From: Burkholderiales bacterium
GTDB taxonomy: Bacteria > Pseudomonadota > Gammaproteobacteria > Burkholderiales > SG8-39
Direction: 5' to 3'
NCBI GenBank assembly: GCA_017880775.1
Contig: JADGRQ010000001.1
Coordinates: 124,001 to 188,000 of the forward strand
Length of the DNA: 64,000 bases
In this document: piece by piece, positions 22,989 through 32,318 of the stretch
Layout: each line of letters starts with the position of its first letter
How positions within the stretch are numbered: the stretch's first letter is position 1
Notes under the pieces: generated by a model
What the model was told of the DNA's origin: nothing
The model's input: the letters and a program-made list of their open reading frames with translations, nothing else
Database searches by the model: none
Translations under genes and position numbers: made by a program

Positions 22989-24245
22989 ATGAGCTTTGCA
23001 TACGCCGGTGGCGTGTATTGCGCGGAGGGCGTTTCGCTCGAAGACGTCGCGCAGCGATTTGGCACGCCGTGCTATGTCTACTCGCGCGCTGCAATCGAAT
23101 CCGCGTACCGCGAGTTCGCGCAGGCGCTCGTGTCAGCCGATCGAGTCCGGCCCTCGCTCATCTGCTATTCGGTCAAAGCCAACTCGAACCTCGCGGTGCT
23201 CGCGCTGCTCGCGCGCCTCGGTGCAGGGTTCGACATCGTCTCCGGCGGCGAACTGGCGCGCGTGCGTGCGGTGGGTGGCGACATGGGGAAAGTGGTGTTC
23301 TCCGGCGTCGGCAAGAGCGAAGCCGAGATTGCGCGGGCGCTCGAGGCGCGGGTTCTCTGCCTGAATCTCGAATCGGAGGAAGAGCTCGTGCGCACGGACG
23401 CGATCGCCAAGCATCTCGGCATGCGCGCACCGGTTGCATTTCGCGTCAATCCGGACGTCGATGCGAAAACGCATCCTTATATCTCGACCGGCCTCAAGCA
23501 CGACAAGTTCGGCGTGGCCTACGCCGACGCCGAGCGCCTGTACCGTGAGGCGACGGCACGGCCAAACATCGAATTGGTGGGCGTGGGCTGCCATATCGGC
23601 TCGCAATTGACGAAGTCCTCGCCGCTGATTGACGCCGCGGCGCGCATCGCGGAGTTGGTCGAGCGAATCGAGACGGCCGGTATCCCGCTCGCGCACGTCG
23701 ATCTCGGCGGCGGCATCGGCATTCGTTATCGTGACGAGACACCTCCGTCGATCGATGAGGTCGTCACGAGTTGCCTCGCCATGCTCGGCGAAGGGCGGCA
23801 CAAGGTGATCTTCGATCCGGGCCGCGCGATCGTCGGCAATGCCGGCGTGCTGCTCACACGCGTCGAATACATCAAGCGCGGCGAAGCAAAGAACTTCGTG
23901 GTGGTCGACGCGGCCATGAACGACCTGTTGCGACCGGCGCTGTACCAAGCCTGGCACGAGGTAGTGGCCGTCCGGCCCTCGGATGGGGTCGAAGACATCT
24001 ACGACGTGGTCGGCCCGGTGTGCGAATCAGGAGATTTCTTGGCCAAGGACCGCAGGCTTTCGGCCGCGTCGGGCGGGTTGCTGGCAATTCGCTCGGCCGG
24101 CGCCTATGGCATGGTGATGAGTTCGAATTACAATTCGCGTCCACGATGCCCGGAGGCCATGGTGAGCGGGGCACGCGCCGAGCTGGTGCGGAGGCGCGAA
24201 AGCGTCGAGGAACTGTACGCGAAGGAGTCAGTCCCAACATGGTGA
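22989..24245 (+). CDS. lysA: Diaminopimelate decarboxylase LysA
   Basis: 418 residues. PLP lysine in CYSVKANSN (about residue 60), glycine-rich phosphate loop HVDLGGGIGIRY, and the C-terminal catalytic GPVCESGDFLAKDR plus SAGAYGMVMSSNYNSRPR. It makes lysine from meso-diaminopimelate. The last seven bases overlap the start of the efflux adaptor gene. Confidence 0.98.
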   Translation: MSFAYAGGVYCAEGVSLEDVAQRFGTPCYVYSRAAIESAYREFAQALVSADRVRPSLICYSVKANSNLAVLALLARLGAGFDIVSGGELARVRAVGGDMGKVVFSGVGKSEAEIARALEARVLCLNLESEEELVRTDAIAKHLGMRAPVAFRVNPDVDAKTHPYISTGLKHDKFGVAYADAERLYREATARPNIELVGVGCHIGSQLTKSSPLIDAAARIAELVERIETAGIPLAHVDLGGGIGIRYRDETPPSIDEVVTSCLAMLGEGRHKVIFDPGRAIVGNAGVLLTRVEYIKRGEAKNFVVVDAAMNDLLRPALYQAWHEVVAVRPSDGVEDIYDVVGPVCESGDFLAKDRRLSAASGGLLAIRSAGAYGMVMSSNYNSRPRCPEAMVSGARAELVRRRESVEELYAKESVPTW

Positions 24246-25363
24246 CCCACAGAACCGCCGGCGCGCTTGCCGCGCTTGCCATGCTGGCGGCGCTGTCGGG
24301 TTGCGGCAACGACGCGGCATCGGCCAAGCGTCCGGCGGGCCCGGTGGCGGCGGTGGTGTCGGTCGAGGCCGCGGAGCAGCGAAGCGTGCCGGTGCGGCTG
24401 CAGGCGATCGGCAATGTCGAGGCCTATTCTACGGTGTCACTCAAGGCGCGCGTCGACGGCCAGATCGTCGCGGTCAATTTCACCGAGGGCAAGGAGGTCC
24501 GCAAGGACGAGGTCCTGTTCCGCATCGACCCGCGATCGTTCGAGGCGGCATTGCGCCAGGCCGAGGCAAATGCGCTGCGTGACGCGGCGGCGCGGGACCA
24601 GGCGCGCTCGCAGGAGCGCCGCTACCAGGAATTGCTCGAGAAGAACTTCGTCTCCAAGGAGGCGTACGCACAGATTCGCACCAATGCCGAAGTCGCGGAG
24701 GCCACCGCCAAGGCAAGCCAGGCGGCACTCGAGAACGCGCGCCTCAATCTCGAATACTGCACCATCGCCGCGCCCATTGACGGCATTCCCGGAAAAGTAC
24801 TGCTGCAGGTCGGCAATCTGGTGAAAGCCAACGACACCGGTGCGCTGGTGGTGATCAATCAGGTCAAACCGGTATTCGTCAATTTCGCCGTGCCCGAGCA
24901 GGAACTGCCCACCGTCCGCAGGTACATGGCGGCCGGTCCGCTCGGCGTGGACGCGGCAGAATCCAAGTCCGACGCATCGCTTGCACAGGGCAGCCTGGTG
25001 TTCATCGACAACACTGTCGATCAGGCCACCGGCACCATCCGCATGCGCGCTCGGTTCGACAACCGCGACACGGCGCTCTGGCCGGGACAGTTCGTCAACG
25101 TCCGCGTAAAGCTATACGACGAGCCGAACGCGATCCTGGTGCCATCGCGCGCCCTGCAGACCGGGCCCGAGGGCCAGTACGTCTATGTGGTGAAATCCGA
25201 CATGACGGCGGAACTGCGCAACGTCACGGTGGCGCGCTCCGAAGGCGATACGGCGATCATCGCCAAGGGCCTGGCGAAAGGCGAGCAGGTCGTAGTGCGC
25301 GGAGCACTGCGCCTGTCGCCGGGCGCCAAGGTGACCGTACAGTCCGAGGCGAAAAAGGGATGA
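24239..25363 (+). CDS. RND efflux periplasmic adaptor (membrane fusion lipoprotein)
   Basis: 374 residues from the ATG at 24239, which overlaps the lysA stop. A signal sequence with lipobox LSGC (C20 region) predicts an inner-membrane-anchored lipoprotein. The biotinyl-lipoyl half motifs (ARVDGQIVAVNFTEGKEVRK; TIAAPIDGIPGKV) flank a helical hairpin (about 90-160), then a beta-barrel domain with QATGTIRMRARFDN and VPSRALQTGPEGQYVYVV. It bridges the RND pump to an outer-membrane channel. The pump follows with a 4-base overlap. Confidence 0.93.
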   Translation: MVTHRTAGALAALAMLAALSGCGNDAASAKRPAGPVAAVVSVEAAEQRSVPVRLQAIGNVEAYSTVSLKARVDGQIVAVNFTEGKEVRKDEVLFRIDPRSFEAALRQAEANALRDAAARDQARSQERRYQELLEKNFVSKEAYAQIRTNAEVAEATAKASQAALENARLNLEYCTIAAPIDGIPGKVLLQVGNLVKANDTGALVVINQVKPVFVNFAVPEQELPTVRRYMAAGPLGVDAAESKSDASLAQGSLVFIDNTVDQATGTIRMRARFDNRDTALWPGQFVNVRVKLYDEPNAILVPSRALQTGPEGQYVYVVKSDMTAELRNVTVARSEGDTAIIAKGLAKGEQVVVRGALRLSPGAKVTVQSEAKKG

Positions 25364-28300
25364 ACCTCTCCGGACCGTTTATCCGCCGCCCGGTCATGAC
25401 CGTGCTGGTCATGGCGGGCATTCTGATCTTCGGCATGGCCGCGTACCGGCTGCTGCCGGTCAGCACCTTGCCCAACGTCGATTTCCCGACCATCCAAGTC
25501 ACCGCGGAACTCCCGGGCGCCAGTCCGGAGACGATGGCGGCGGCGGTCGCCACGCCGCTCGAGAAGCAGTTCACGACCATCGCCGGCATCGACCAGATGA
25601 CCTCGGTGAGCGGCCAGGGCAGCACGGCGATCACCATCCAGTTCAGCCTCGACCGCGACATCGACGCGGCTGCGCAGGACGTCAATTCCGCGATCGCCAC
25701 CGCCGTGCGGCAGCTGCCGCCCACGATGAGCACGCCGCCGACCTTCCGAAAGGTAAACCCGGCGGATTTTCCGGTGTATTACCTTGCGCTCACCTCGGAC
25801 ACGATGCCGCTCTCGACCGTGAACGAGTACGCCGAGACGTTCCTCGCGCAGCGCATCTCGACGATCAACGGCGTCGCGCAGGTGCAGGTTTTCGGCCAGC
25901 AGAAGTACGCCGTGCGGGTGCAGCTCGATCCTGGCGCGCTTGCAGCGCGCGGCGTGGGCATCAACGAGGTGCAGCAGGCGGTGGCCAACGCCAACGTCAA
26001 CCTGCCGACCGGGACCCTGTACGGCAAGGACCGCATGTTTGCGGTGCAGGCCACCGGCCAGCTGTACGACGCGGAGGCGTTTCGGCCCATCATCGTCGCC
26101 TACCGCAACGGTTCTCCGATCCGCCTGAATGAACTCGGCCGCATCATCGACAGCGTGCAGACCGACAAGGTGGCGGCGTGGTTCAGGGACAAGCGGGGCA
26201 TCGTGCTTGCCATCCAGCGGCAGCCCGGGGTCAATACCATCGAAGTGGTGGAGTCGATCAAGAAGCTTTTACCCACGTTCCGCGCCGAAGTGCCTCCCGG
26301 CATCGACATCAACGTTCTGTTCGACCGCTCGGTCACCATCCGTTCTTCGGTCAACGAGGTCCAGTTCACGCTGATGCTCGCCCTCGCGATGGTGGTGATG
26401 GTGATCTTCGTGTTCCTGCGCAACGTGCCGGCGACCATCATTCCGAGCATCGCCCTGCCGATGTCGATCATCGGCACGTTCGCGCTGATGTACGTGTTCG
26501 GATACAGCATCGACAACATCTCGCTGCTTGCGCTCACGCTGTGCGTCGGTTTCGTGGTGGATGATGCGATCGTCATGCTGGAGAACATCAGCCGGCACAT
26601 CGAAATGGGCAAGAGCGTGATGCAGGCGACGCTCGACGGCTCGAAGGAGATCGCTTTCACCATCGTGTCGATGACGATCTCGCTCGCGGCGGTGTTCATT
26701 CCGGTGTTTTTCATGGGCGGCATCCTCGGGCGCCTGCTGCACGAATTCGCGGTGGTGATCATCGTCGCGGTCCTTATTTCCGGCTTTGTCTCGCTGACAC
26801 TCACCCCGATGATGTGCAGCCGCATCCTGAAGCCGCACGGCGCGCGCCAGAACCACGGGCGTACCTACATGCTGTTCGAACGGGGATTCGACGCGATGCG
26901 CGACGGCTACGCGGCCAGCCTGCGCTGGGTTCTCGCACACCAGCGTTTCACGATGCTCGTGTTCCTGGCGATCGTGGTAGCCACCGGCGTGCTGTTCGCG
27001 CGCGCGCCCAAGGGGTTCCTGCCGAGCGAGGACTCGGGGCAGCTGTTCTGCATCACCGAAGGCCCGCAGGACATTTCGTTCGAGGGCATGGTCGCGCTGC
27101 AGAACCAGGTCGCCGAGATCATCCGCCAGGACCCGAATGTAGAGGCCCAGATGTCGTTTGTCGGCGCAAGCAATTTCAACCCCGCGATGAACAGCGGGCG
27201 CATGACCATCACGCTGAAGCCCTTCAGTCAACGGAAGAACGCCGATGAAGTGGTGCGGGGCCTGCGGCCCAAGCTCGCGCGGCTGAACAACATCAAGGCG
27301 TTCGTGCAGAACGTACCCGCGATCCGCATTGGCGGCCAGCTCACAAAGGCGCCGTACCAATACGTGGTGCAGGGCGCCAGCACCGAACTGCTCTACAGCT
27401 GGGCGCCGCGCATCGAGGAGAAGCTGCGCTCACTGGCGGGACTGGTGGACGTGACCAGCGACCTGCAGATCAGCAGGCCGCAGGTGATGGTGGAGATTCA
27501 GCGCGAGAAGGCATCGTCGCTGGGGGTATCCGCCCAGCAGATCGAGGCGGCGCTCAACAACGCCTACGGCTCTTCCCAGATCTCGACCATTTACACCGCG
27601 ACCAACCAGTACTGGGTGATCCTCGAGCTCGAGCCGCGCTTCCAGACCGATCCATCCGTCCTGCCGAAGCTCTACATACGCTCGTCCACCGGCGCGCTGG
27701 TCCCGCTGGATGCTGTCGCAAGGCTTTCTTTTGGCGTCGGCCCGTTGTCGGTGACCCATCTCGGCCAGCTTCCGTCGGTGACATTTTCATTTGATCTACG
27801 GCCGGGCGTGGCGCTTTCGCAGGCGATCGACGAGGTGCGCGCCGCGATGCGGGACCTGCAGGTGCCGGCGACGCTCAATACCTCCTTTCAGGGCACCGCG
27901 CAGGCGTTCGAAAAATCGCTGCAGGGAATGGGCATCTTGCTGCTGATGTCGGTCCTCGTCATCTACCTCGTGCTCGGCATACTGTACGAGAGCTTCATCC
28001 ACCCGCTGACGATCCTTTCGGGACTGCCAACCGCCGGTCTGGGTGCGCTGCTCACGCTGATGGCGTTCGGCATCGAGCTCAACATGTACGCGTTCGTCGG
28101 CATCATCATGCTGGTGGGGATCGTGAAGAAGAACGCGATCATGATGATCGATTTTGCCATTGAGGCGCAGCGCAAGGAAGGCCGCCAGCCGCGCGATGCC
28201 ATCTACGACGCGGGCATCGTACGGTTCCGGCCGATCATGATGACCACCATGGCAGCGCTTATGGGCAGCCTGCCGATCGCGATCGGTTTCGGCGCCGGCG

Positions 28301-28515
28301 GCGGTGCACGCATGCCGCTCGGGCTAGCGGTGGTCGGCGGCTTGCTTCTTTCGCAGGTCCTCACGCTTTACATGACGCCGGTCATCTACCTATTCTTCGA
28401 AGACCTGAGGAATCGGTTCGGGCGACGCGGTCAGCGGAGCGACGCGCCGGTCGCGCTGCCGACCGGCGGAGCCGCGCTGCCGGCCGGGCCGGCTGCCCCG
28501 CTTCGAGGCGACTAA
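25360..28515 (+). CDS. RND multidrug efflux transporter, HAE-1 family (MdtB/MdtC-like)
   Basis: 1051 residues with two repeats of one membrane helix plus a large periplasmic loop plus five helices. It starts FIRRPVMTVLVMAGILIFG. The proton-relay aspartate pair is in GFVVDDAIVMLENI (about residues 400-413); the second-half lysine region is MLVGIVKKNAIMMIDFA. It uses proton motive force to export drugs or other amphipaths. Phylogenetic placement nearer MdtB/C than AcrB is suggested by the N-terminal FIRRPV and the CVGFVVDDAI sequence but was not tested. No outer-membrane channel gene follows, so it must borrow one from elsewhere. Confidence 0.95.
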   Translation: MNLSGPFIRRPVMTVLVMAGILIFGMAAYRLLPVSTLPNVDFPTIQVTAELPGASPETMAAAVATPLEKQFTTIAGIDQMTSVSGQGSTAITIQFSLDRDIDAAAQDVNSAIATAVRQLPPTMSTPPTFRKVNPADFPVYYLALTSDTMPLSTVNEYAETFLAQRISTINGVAQVQVFGQQKYAVRVQLDPGALAARGVGINEVQQAVANANVNLPTGTLYGKDRMFAVQATGQLYDAEAFRPIIVAYRNGSPIRLNELGRIIDSVQTDKVAAWFRDKRGIVLAIQRQPGVNTIEVVESIKKLLPTFRAEVPPGIDINVLFDRSVTIRSSVNEVQFTLMLALAMVVMVIFVFLRNVPATIIPSIALPMSIIGTFALMYVFGYSIDNISLLALTLCVGFVVDDAIVMLENISRHIEMGKSVMQATLDGSKEIAFTIVSMTISLAAVFIPVFFMGGILGRLLHEFAVVIIVAVLISGFVSLTLTPMMCSRILKPHGARQNHGRTYMLFERGFDAMRDGYAASLRWVLAHQRFTMLVFLAIVVATGVLFARAPKGFLPSEDSGQLFCITEGPQDISFEGMVALQNQVAEIIRQDPNVEAQMSFVGASNFNPAMNSGRMTITLKPFSQRKNADEVVRGLRPKLARLNNIKAFVQNVPAIRIGGQLTKAPYQYVVQGASTELLYSWAPRIEEKLRSLAGLVDVTSDLQISRPQVMVEIQREKASSLGVSAQQIEAALNNAYGSSQISTIYTATNQYWVILELEPRFQTDPSVLPKLYIRSSTGALVPLDAVARLSFGVGPLSVTHLGQLPSVTFSFDLRPGVALSQAIDEVRAAMRDLQVPATLNTSFQGTAQAFEKSLQGMGILLLMSVLVIYLVLGILYESFIHPLTILSGLPTAGLGALLTLMAFGIELNMYAFVGIIMLVGIVKKNAIMMIDFAIEAQRKEGRQPRDAIYDAGIVRFRPIMMTTMAALMGSLPIAIGFGAGGGARMPLGLAVVGGLLLSQVLTLYMTPVIYLFFEDLRNRFGRRGQRSDAPVALPTGGAALPAGPAAPLRGD

Positions 28516-28541
28516 CTGGACGGATCTCCCGACGCCCTGCG

Positions 28542-29315
28542 TCAGGGATTGAGCTGCCGGTAAACCTGCGAAGCCACGGCGTAGAGGTCCTCGCGTTCCA
28601 ACTCGCCGGACAATGCGTAACCGAATCCGCGGTCGATCCAGTAGAACACTCCGATCTTGCCTTCGCGCGCGTAGCGAAACGCCGTCTCACCGCTCGCACC
28701 GGGCTCGTTGCGAACGTAGAGCGTGAGCCGCCTTCCCGACTCATGCTGATACATGAACTGCGCCACCGGACCGCTTTCACCGGGCAACAGCCGTCCGCCC
28801 ACCAGAGGAAACCCGGCGAGACGCGGAGCCCGCACGCTGCCGCCAAGCCGCTTGGAAAGCCACGCCACCAGATGCGCTTCCTGGTCAGCCCCGACCTCCA
28901 CCGGATGGCGCACCTCGGGCGAATACGTCGCGTGCGCAATGGCAGCCTGGCGCGCGATGCCCGCAGTACTGCGTACCGTCGGCAAATTCCACGCATGCAA
29001 CTGCCAACCCACCGTGCCCCCGACGGCGAGCCCGACCATCGCGCAGCCTGCCGCCACGCCCCAGCGCAACATGCGCGTGCGCGCCGCGCTGCGCGCGCCC
29101 TCGGCCGCATGCACCAATCGCTCCGGCAGCGGTTCATCGAGCACCTCGGCGTAAAGATCCCGCAATGCCTCGCGCTGACTGCCGTAGGCGGCAATGCGCG
29201 ATGCTTCCTCAGGACGCGCTGCGAGGTAGGCTTCGACGTCGGCGCGCCGCGCCTCCGGCAACTGGCCATCGACGTAGGCTTGCAACTCCGCGCCGGTTAC
29301 CGGAATCTCGTCCAT
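28542..29315 (-). CDS. Membrane anti-sigma factor
   Basis: 257 residues. An N-terminal helical region (ELQAYVDGQLPEARRADVEAYL, residues 10-31) resembles the anti-sigma domain but has no HxxxCxxC zinc motif. One membrane helix (about 84-105) precedes a periplasmic domain of about 150 residues ending in a YWIDRGFGYALSGEL element. It follows the ECF sigma gene by 4 bases, the standard sigma/anti-sigma pairing. It probably holds the sigma factor at the membrane until a signal acts on the periplasmic part; the signal is unknown. Confidence 0.85.
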   Translation of the reverse strand: MDEIPVTGAELQAYVDGQLPEARRADVEAYLAARPEEASRIAAYGSQREALRDLYAEVLDEPLPERLVHAAEGARSAARTRMLRWGVAAGCAMVGLAVGGTVGWQLHAWNLPTVRSTAGIARQAAIAHATYSPEVRHPVEVGADQEAHLVAWLSKRLGGSVRAPRLAGFPLVGGRLLPGESGPVAQFMYQHESGRRLTLYVRNEPGASGETAFRYAREGKIGVFYWIDRGFGYALSGELEREDLYAVASQVYRQLNP

Positions 29316-29319
29316 GGCT

Positions 29320-29820
29320 TCACTTCACCCGCTTGAGCTTCACTGCCTGCAGGTGCCCGTGCATCAATGCGCGCAGCCGCTCGCGGGCACGCGAAAGGCG
29401 CGACATCACCGTGCCCAGCGGGATGCCGAGCGTCGCTGCCATCTCGGCGTAGCTCATGTCCTCGAGCGCCACCAGAAGCAACACCTCGCGCTGCTCGACC
29501 GGCAAGGCCGCAAGCGCGCGCTCGAGGTCGCGCAACTCGAGCGCAGCGTTCTCCGTCGGCTTGGCGTCCGCTTCGGGTGCATCTTCATCAAACTGAAGAT
29601 GGTGGCGCAAGCCCCGCGTGCGGTTCACGTGGACGTTGTGCATCACCGTGAACAGCCACGCACGCAGATCGGTGCCGCGTTGCCACAGGTGGAACCGCGT
29701 CCAGGCGCGCTCGAGCGTGTCCTGAACCAGGTCATCCGCACTCGAACGATCGCCGGCCAGCGCGCGCGCATAGCGCCGCAGGCGCGGGATCAGCGCGACA
29801 AAGTCGCGAGCATGCTCCAC
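29320..29820 (-). CDS. ECF-type RNA polymerase sigma factor
   Basis: 166 residues. Region 2 includes DLVQDTLERAWTRFHLW and the -10-binding LRAWLFTVMHNVHVN; region 4 is the helix-turn-helix LEDMSYAEMAATLGIPLGTVMSRLSRARERLR (in two parts about residues 115-148). The C-terminus ends in a basic stretch (AVKLKRVK). It is co-directional with, and 4 bases from, its anti-sigma gene. The regulon is not known, but the cytochrome genes just upstream are candidates. Confidence 0.93.
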   Translation of the reverse strand: MEHARDFVALIPRLRRYARALAGDRSSADDLVQDTLERAWTRFHLWQRGTDLRAWLFTVMHNVHVNRTRGLRHHLQFDEDAPEADAKPTENAALELRDLERALAALPVEQREVLLLVALEDMSYAEMAATLGIPLGTVMSRLSRARERLRALMHGHLQAVKLKRVK

Positions 29821-29850
29821 GCCGCGATTATCGCCCGGCCGCCATCGGGC

Positions 29851-30222
29851 TCAGGGGCGCGCGAGCTGCCACACCTTGTTCACGCCGTCGCCGGTGCGGT
29901 CGCCGGGTTTCTGGTCCTTGATCCAAAGGTAGAGCGGTTTGCCCTTGTAAGCCCACTGTTTCGAGCCGTCTTCGCGGGTGATCACCGTCCAGTCGCTGCT
30001 CGAGGCATCTTCGGCCGCGACTCTCAATGGAGGCCAATTGATCGCGCACTTGTCATTGCATGCGCTCTTGCCGGCGCCCGCCGAATCGCGGTCGAAGGTG
30101 TAGAGCGCCATGCCGGCCCCGTTTACAAGCACGCCATCGGACACTTTGGCCGGCATCGTCACAGTCGAGGCACAAGCCGAGAGGACAGCGGCGGCAATAG
30201 AGGCGAACAGGATGCGTTGCAT
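29851..30222 (-). CDS. Small lipoprotein with secreted repeats (COG4315 family)
   Basis: 123 residues. Signal peptide with lipobox LSAC (C17), then the repeated motif: LVNGAGMALYTFDRDSAGAGKSAC with CNDKCAINWPPL, and later WAYKGKPLYLWIKDQKPGD. This is the family of short periplasmic lipoproteins of unknown function that carry the G-x-x-LYTF-D...C...C...WPP pattern. Its two cysteines probably form a disulfide. It lies between the ECF sigma gene and a cytochrome gene, all on the minus strand. Confidence 0.85.
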   Translation of the reverse strand: MQRILFASIAAAVLSACASTVTMPAKVSDGVLVNGAGMALYTFDRDSAGAGKSACNDKCAINWPPLRVAAEDASSSDWTVITREDGSKQWAYKGKPLYLWIKDQKPGDRTGDGVNKVWQLARP

Positions 30223-30353
30223 GGTGCGGGACTCCTTGGATTGGGGGAACTACATGCGGCCAACACGCCAGGCGAAGGGCTTATTCCACGCCGACCGCCA
30301 ATTTACTCGAATGCCGCACCCGCGACGCCGTTGCGGGTGGGACTGGCCTCGGG

Positions 30354-30836
30354 TTATTTTTTTACTTGGAAATCGTCGTGGCAAGCCTTGCAGGCCTTGC
30401 CGACATCGCCCGCGGCCGCTTTCATCGCCTTCTCGTCGCCGGAGCGCGCGGCAGCCGCCAGCTTGCCGATCTCCTGGGTTTCCTTGTCGTAGGCCGCCTT
30501 GAACTTTTCCGGCTGCGACCAGATCTCCCCATTCGCGTCGGTGAAGGCGGCAATCCTGGCTCCGGCCACGGGTTTGTCGCTGCCCGGCACGAAGAAGCGG
30601 GTCGGGTTCATCGCCCACACCGATTCCAGCCGCAGCGCGTTGGCAACGAATATGTCCTTGTTGAACGGGATCTTTTCCTGCGCCATGGCGGAAACCGGGC
30701 CGAAGTTGATGGCGTTGACGCGCATGATGGATTGGCGGGCGCGGATCGCGTCCTCTGGCTTTATCTGAGCGTACGCGATCGTGCTCATGCCGGCGGCAAG
30801 AGCAAGGGCAGTGCCGAACTTGACGAAATTCTTCAT
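30354..30836 (-). CDS. Cytochrome c-prime
   Basis: 160 residues from the ATG at 30836. A signal peptide ends at AYAQ; the mature protein has one haem-binding CKACH near the C-terminus (CKACHDDFQVKK), the signature place for cytochrome c'. The four-helix bundle starts IKPEDAIRARQSIMRV. These periplasmic haem proteins bind NO and CO. It follows the cytochrome b561 gene by 11 bases, so they are probably co-transcribed. Confidence 0.94.
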   Translation of the reverse strand: MKNFVKFGTALALAAGMSTIAYAQIKPEDAIRARQSIMRVNAINFGPVSAMAQEKIPFNKDIFVANALRLESVWAMNPTRFFVPGSDKPVAGARIAAFTDANGEIWSQPEKFKAAYDKETQEIGKLAAAARSGDEKAMKAAAGDVGKACKACHDDFQVKK

Positions 30837-30847
30837 TTTTTCTCCGT

Positions 30848-31540
30848 TCAAATGGGTTGGGAAACGGGTTGGGAAACGAGCAGCCACACTGCAATTGCAG
30901 CCGCGACAAAAAGTCCCAGCGCGAGCCACAGGCTGGAAAAACGCAGCGCGATAACCGGCGCGCCCGATGGCCACGCCCTGATTCCGGTGAACATGGCTTG
31001 CACGAGATTTTCGCCGCGCCCGAGCCAGTGGTAGATCACCGCGACCACGTGCAGCGCAACCAGTCCGAAAAGAATCTTGATGTTGAGCTTGTGCCATCCG
31101 GTGAGCTTGTCGCTCAGGTTCTTGCTGATGTACCGGTAAAGCGGGCCTTCGGTGGAGATGTCGTCATTGGCAAACAGGCCGGAACCCACCTGGAACAGCA
31201 CCGCAAGCAGCAGCACGAGCACCATCCATCCGCCCAGCGGGTTATGGCCGGGATAGTGCGCAGGCCGATGCAAAAAAAGGTCCTTCGCGAACGCAAACAC
31301 GCGTCCGGGCGAGTACAGGAAACTGGCAAAACGCGCGGTGGTGCTTCCGACCAGGCCCCAGACGATGCGAAACAACACCAGCGCGAGGATCGCGTAGCCG
31401 GACCGCATGTGCCAGACCATCGCATTGCCACCGACCAGGCCCGTGACCACCGATGTGGTCATCAGAACGACGAGCAGCCAATGAAATACGCGGACCGGCA
31501 GGTCCCAGACGCGCACGGATTGCGGTGGACGCTCATCCAT
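30848..31540 (-). CDS. Cytochrome b561 family membrane protein
   Basis: 230 residues with four or five predicted membrane helices. Histidines in helices (RVFHWLLVVLM; MVWHMRSGYAI; LHVVAVIYHW) should ligate two b-type haems. It starts VRVWDLPVRVFHW, typical of the YceJ-like family. It probably passes electrons between the quinone pool and the soluble cytochromes encoded on either side (c4 upstream, c' downstream). Confidence 0.93.
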   Translation of the reverse strand: MDERPPQSVRVWDLPVRVFHWLLVVLMTTSVVTGLVGGNAMVWHMRSGYAILALVLFRIVWGLVGSTTARFASFLYSPGRVFAFAKDLFLHRPAHYPGHNPLGGWMVLVLLLAVLFQVGSGLFANDDISTEGPLYRYISKNLSDKLTGWHKLNIKILFGLVALHVVAVIYHWLGRGENLVQAMFTGIRAWPSGAPVIALRFSSLWLALGLFVAAAIAVWLLVSQPVSQPI

Positions 31541-31567
31541 TCAACTCTCCCGGGGCGAACAGTCGAA

Positions 31568-31592
31568 GTTCGGGGTTTATTCCACCCCGAAC
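31568..31592. other. Hairpin between the c4 and b561 genes
   Basis: GTTCGGGGT and ACCCCGAAC form a perfect 9-base stem around a 7-base loop. There is no U run on either strand, so this looks more like an mRNA-stabilising or processing structure than a rho-independent terminator. Confidence 0.4.
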
Positions 31593-31612
31593 GAAGCGAG
31601 CACCCGCGGGGG

Positions 31613-32263
31613 CTACCTCAGTCCGGCGACGTACTCGGCGACCGCCTTGATGTCCTTCTCACTCATGCGCTCGGCAACACCGCGCATCATGCGGTTCGGA
31701 TCGTTGGCGCGCTCGCCGCTCTTGAACAGCTTCAGCTGGGCTTCGATGTACTCGGCGTACTGGCCAGCGATGCGCGGGTATTGACTCGGCATGCCGGAGC
31801 CGTCCGGTCCGTGGCAGCCGGAGCACGCAGGAATGCCTTTCGCGGAGTTTCCGCCACGATAAAGCTTCTGCCCGGCGGCCGCGAGATCCCTGCTGCGCGC
31901 AGCAGCAGGCTTGAGCTTCTGGCCTGCGTAGTAGACGGCAAGATTGCGCATGTCGGCATCCGACAGGCTCGCCACCATGCCACCCATCACGGCGTTTTCA
32001 CGCTCCGCCTTCTTGCCGCCCTGCGGCTTGAAATTGGCGAGCTGCTTGTGAACGTATTCCGGAATCTGGCCTGCGAGCTTCGGGTTGGCGGGTGCGACGC
32101 TGTTGCCGTCGGACGCATGGCATGCCATGCACACCTGGCCGGCGATCGTCTGGCCTTTCGCGGCATCGGGTTTCGGGGCCTGCGCGGGAACCGCGCCTGC
32201 GAGTCCTGCCAGGGCGACGGCCACAAGCCATGCACTGGCGCGTTTCGCCAGAGCTCGATCCAT
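31613..32263 (-). CDS. Dihaem cytochrome c4
   Basis: 216 residues. Signal peptide (VAVALAGLAGAVPAQA) and two haem c motifs, CMACH (about residue 45) and CSGCH (about 148), in two similar halves, each with a later methionine ligand segment (AVMGGMVASLSDADM; MMRGVAERMSEKDI). It is a periplasmic or membrane-associated electron carrier to terminal oxidases. It faces engB across a 55-base gap. Confidence 0.95.
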   Translation of the reverse strand: MDRALAKRASAWLVAVALAGLAGAVPAQAPKPDAAKGQTIAGQVCMACHASDGNSVAPANPKLAGQIPEYVHKQLANFKPQGGKKAERENAVMGGMVASLSDADMRNLAVYYAGQKLKPAAARSRDLAAAGQKLYRGGNSAKGIPACSGCHGPDGSGMPSQYPRIAGQYAEYIEAQLKLFKSGERANDPNRMMRGVAERMSEKDIKAVAEYVAGLR

Positions 32264-32318
32264 GTGTTTCTCCCTCGGTGCGCGTCGAAAAAAGCGTTAT
32301 TCTATATTACCTTGCCCG

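Noticed and set aside
30317-30339. Hairpin in the gap between the cytochrome c' and COG4315 genes.
   Set aside because: 7-base stem with a 9-base loop and no U tract on either strand; not enough to call a terminator.
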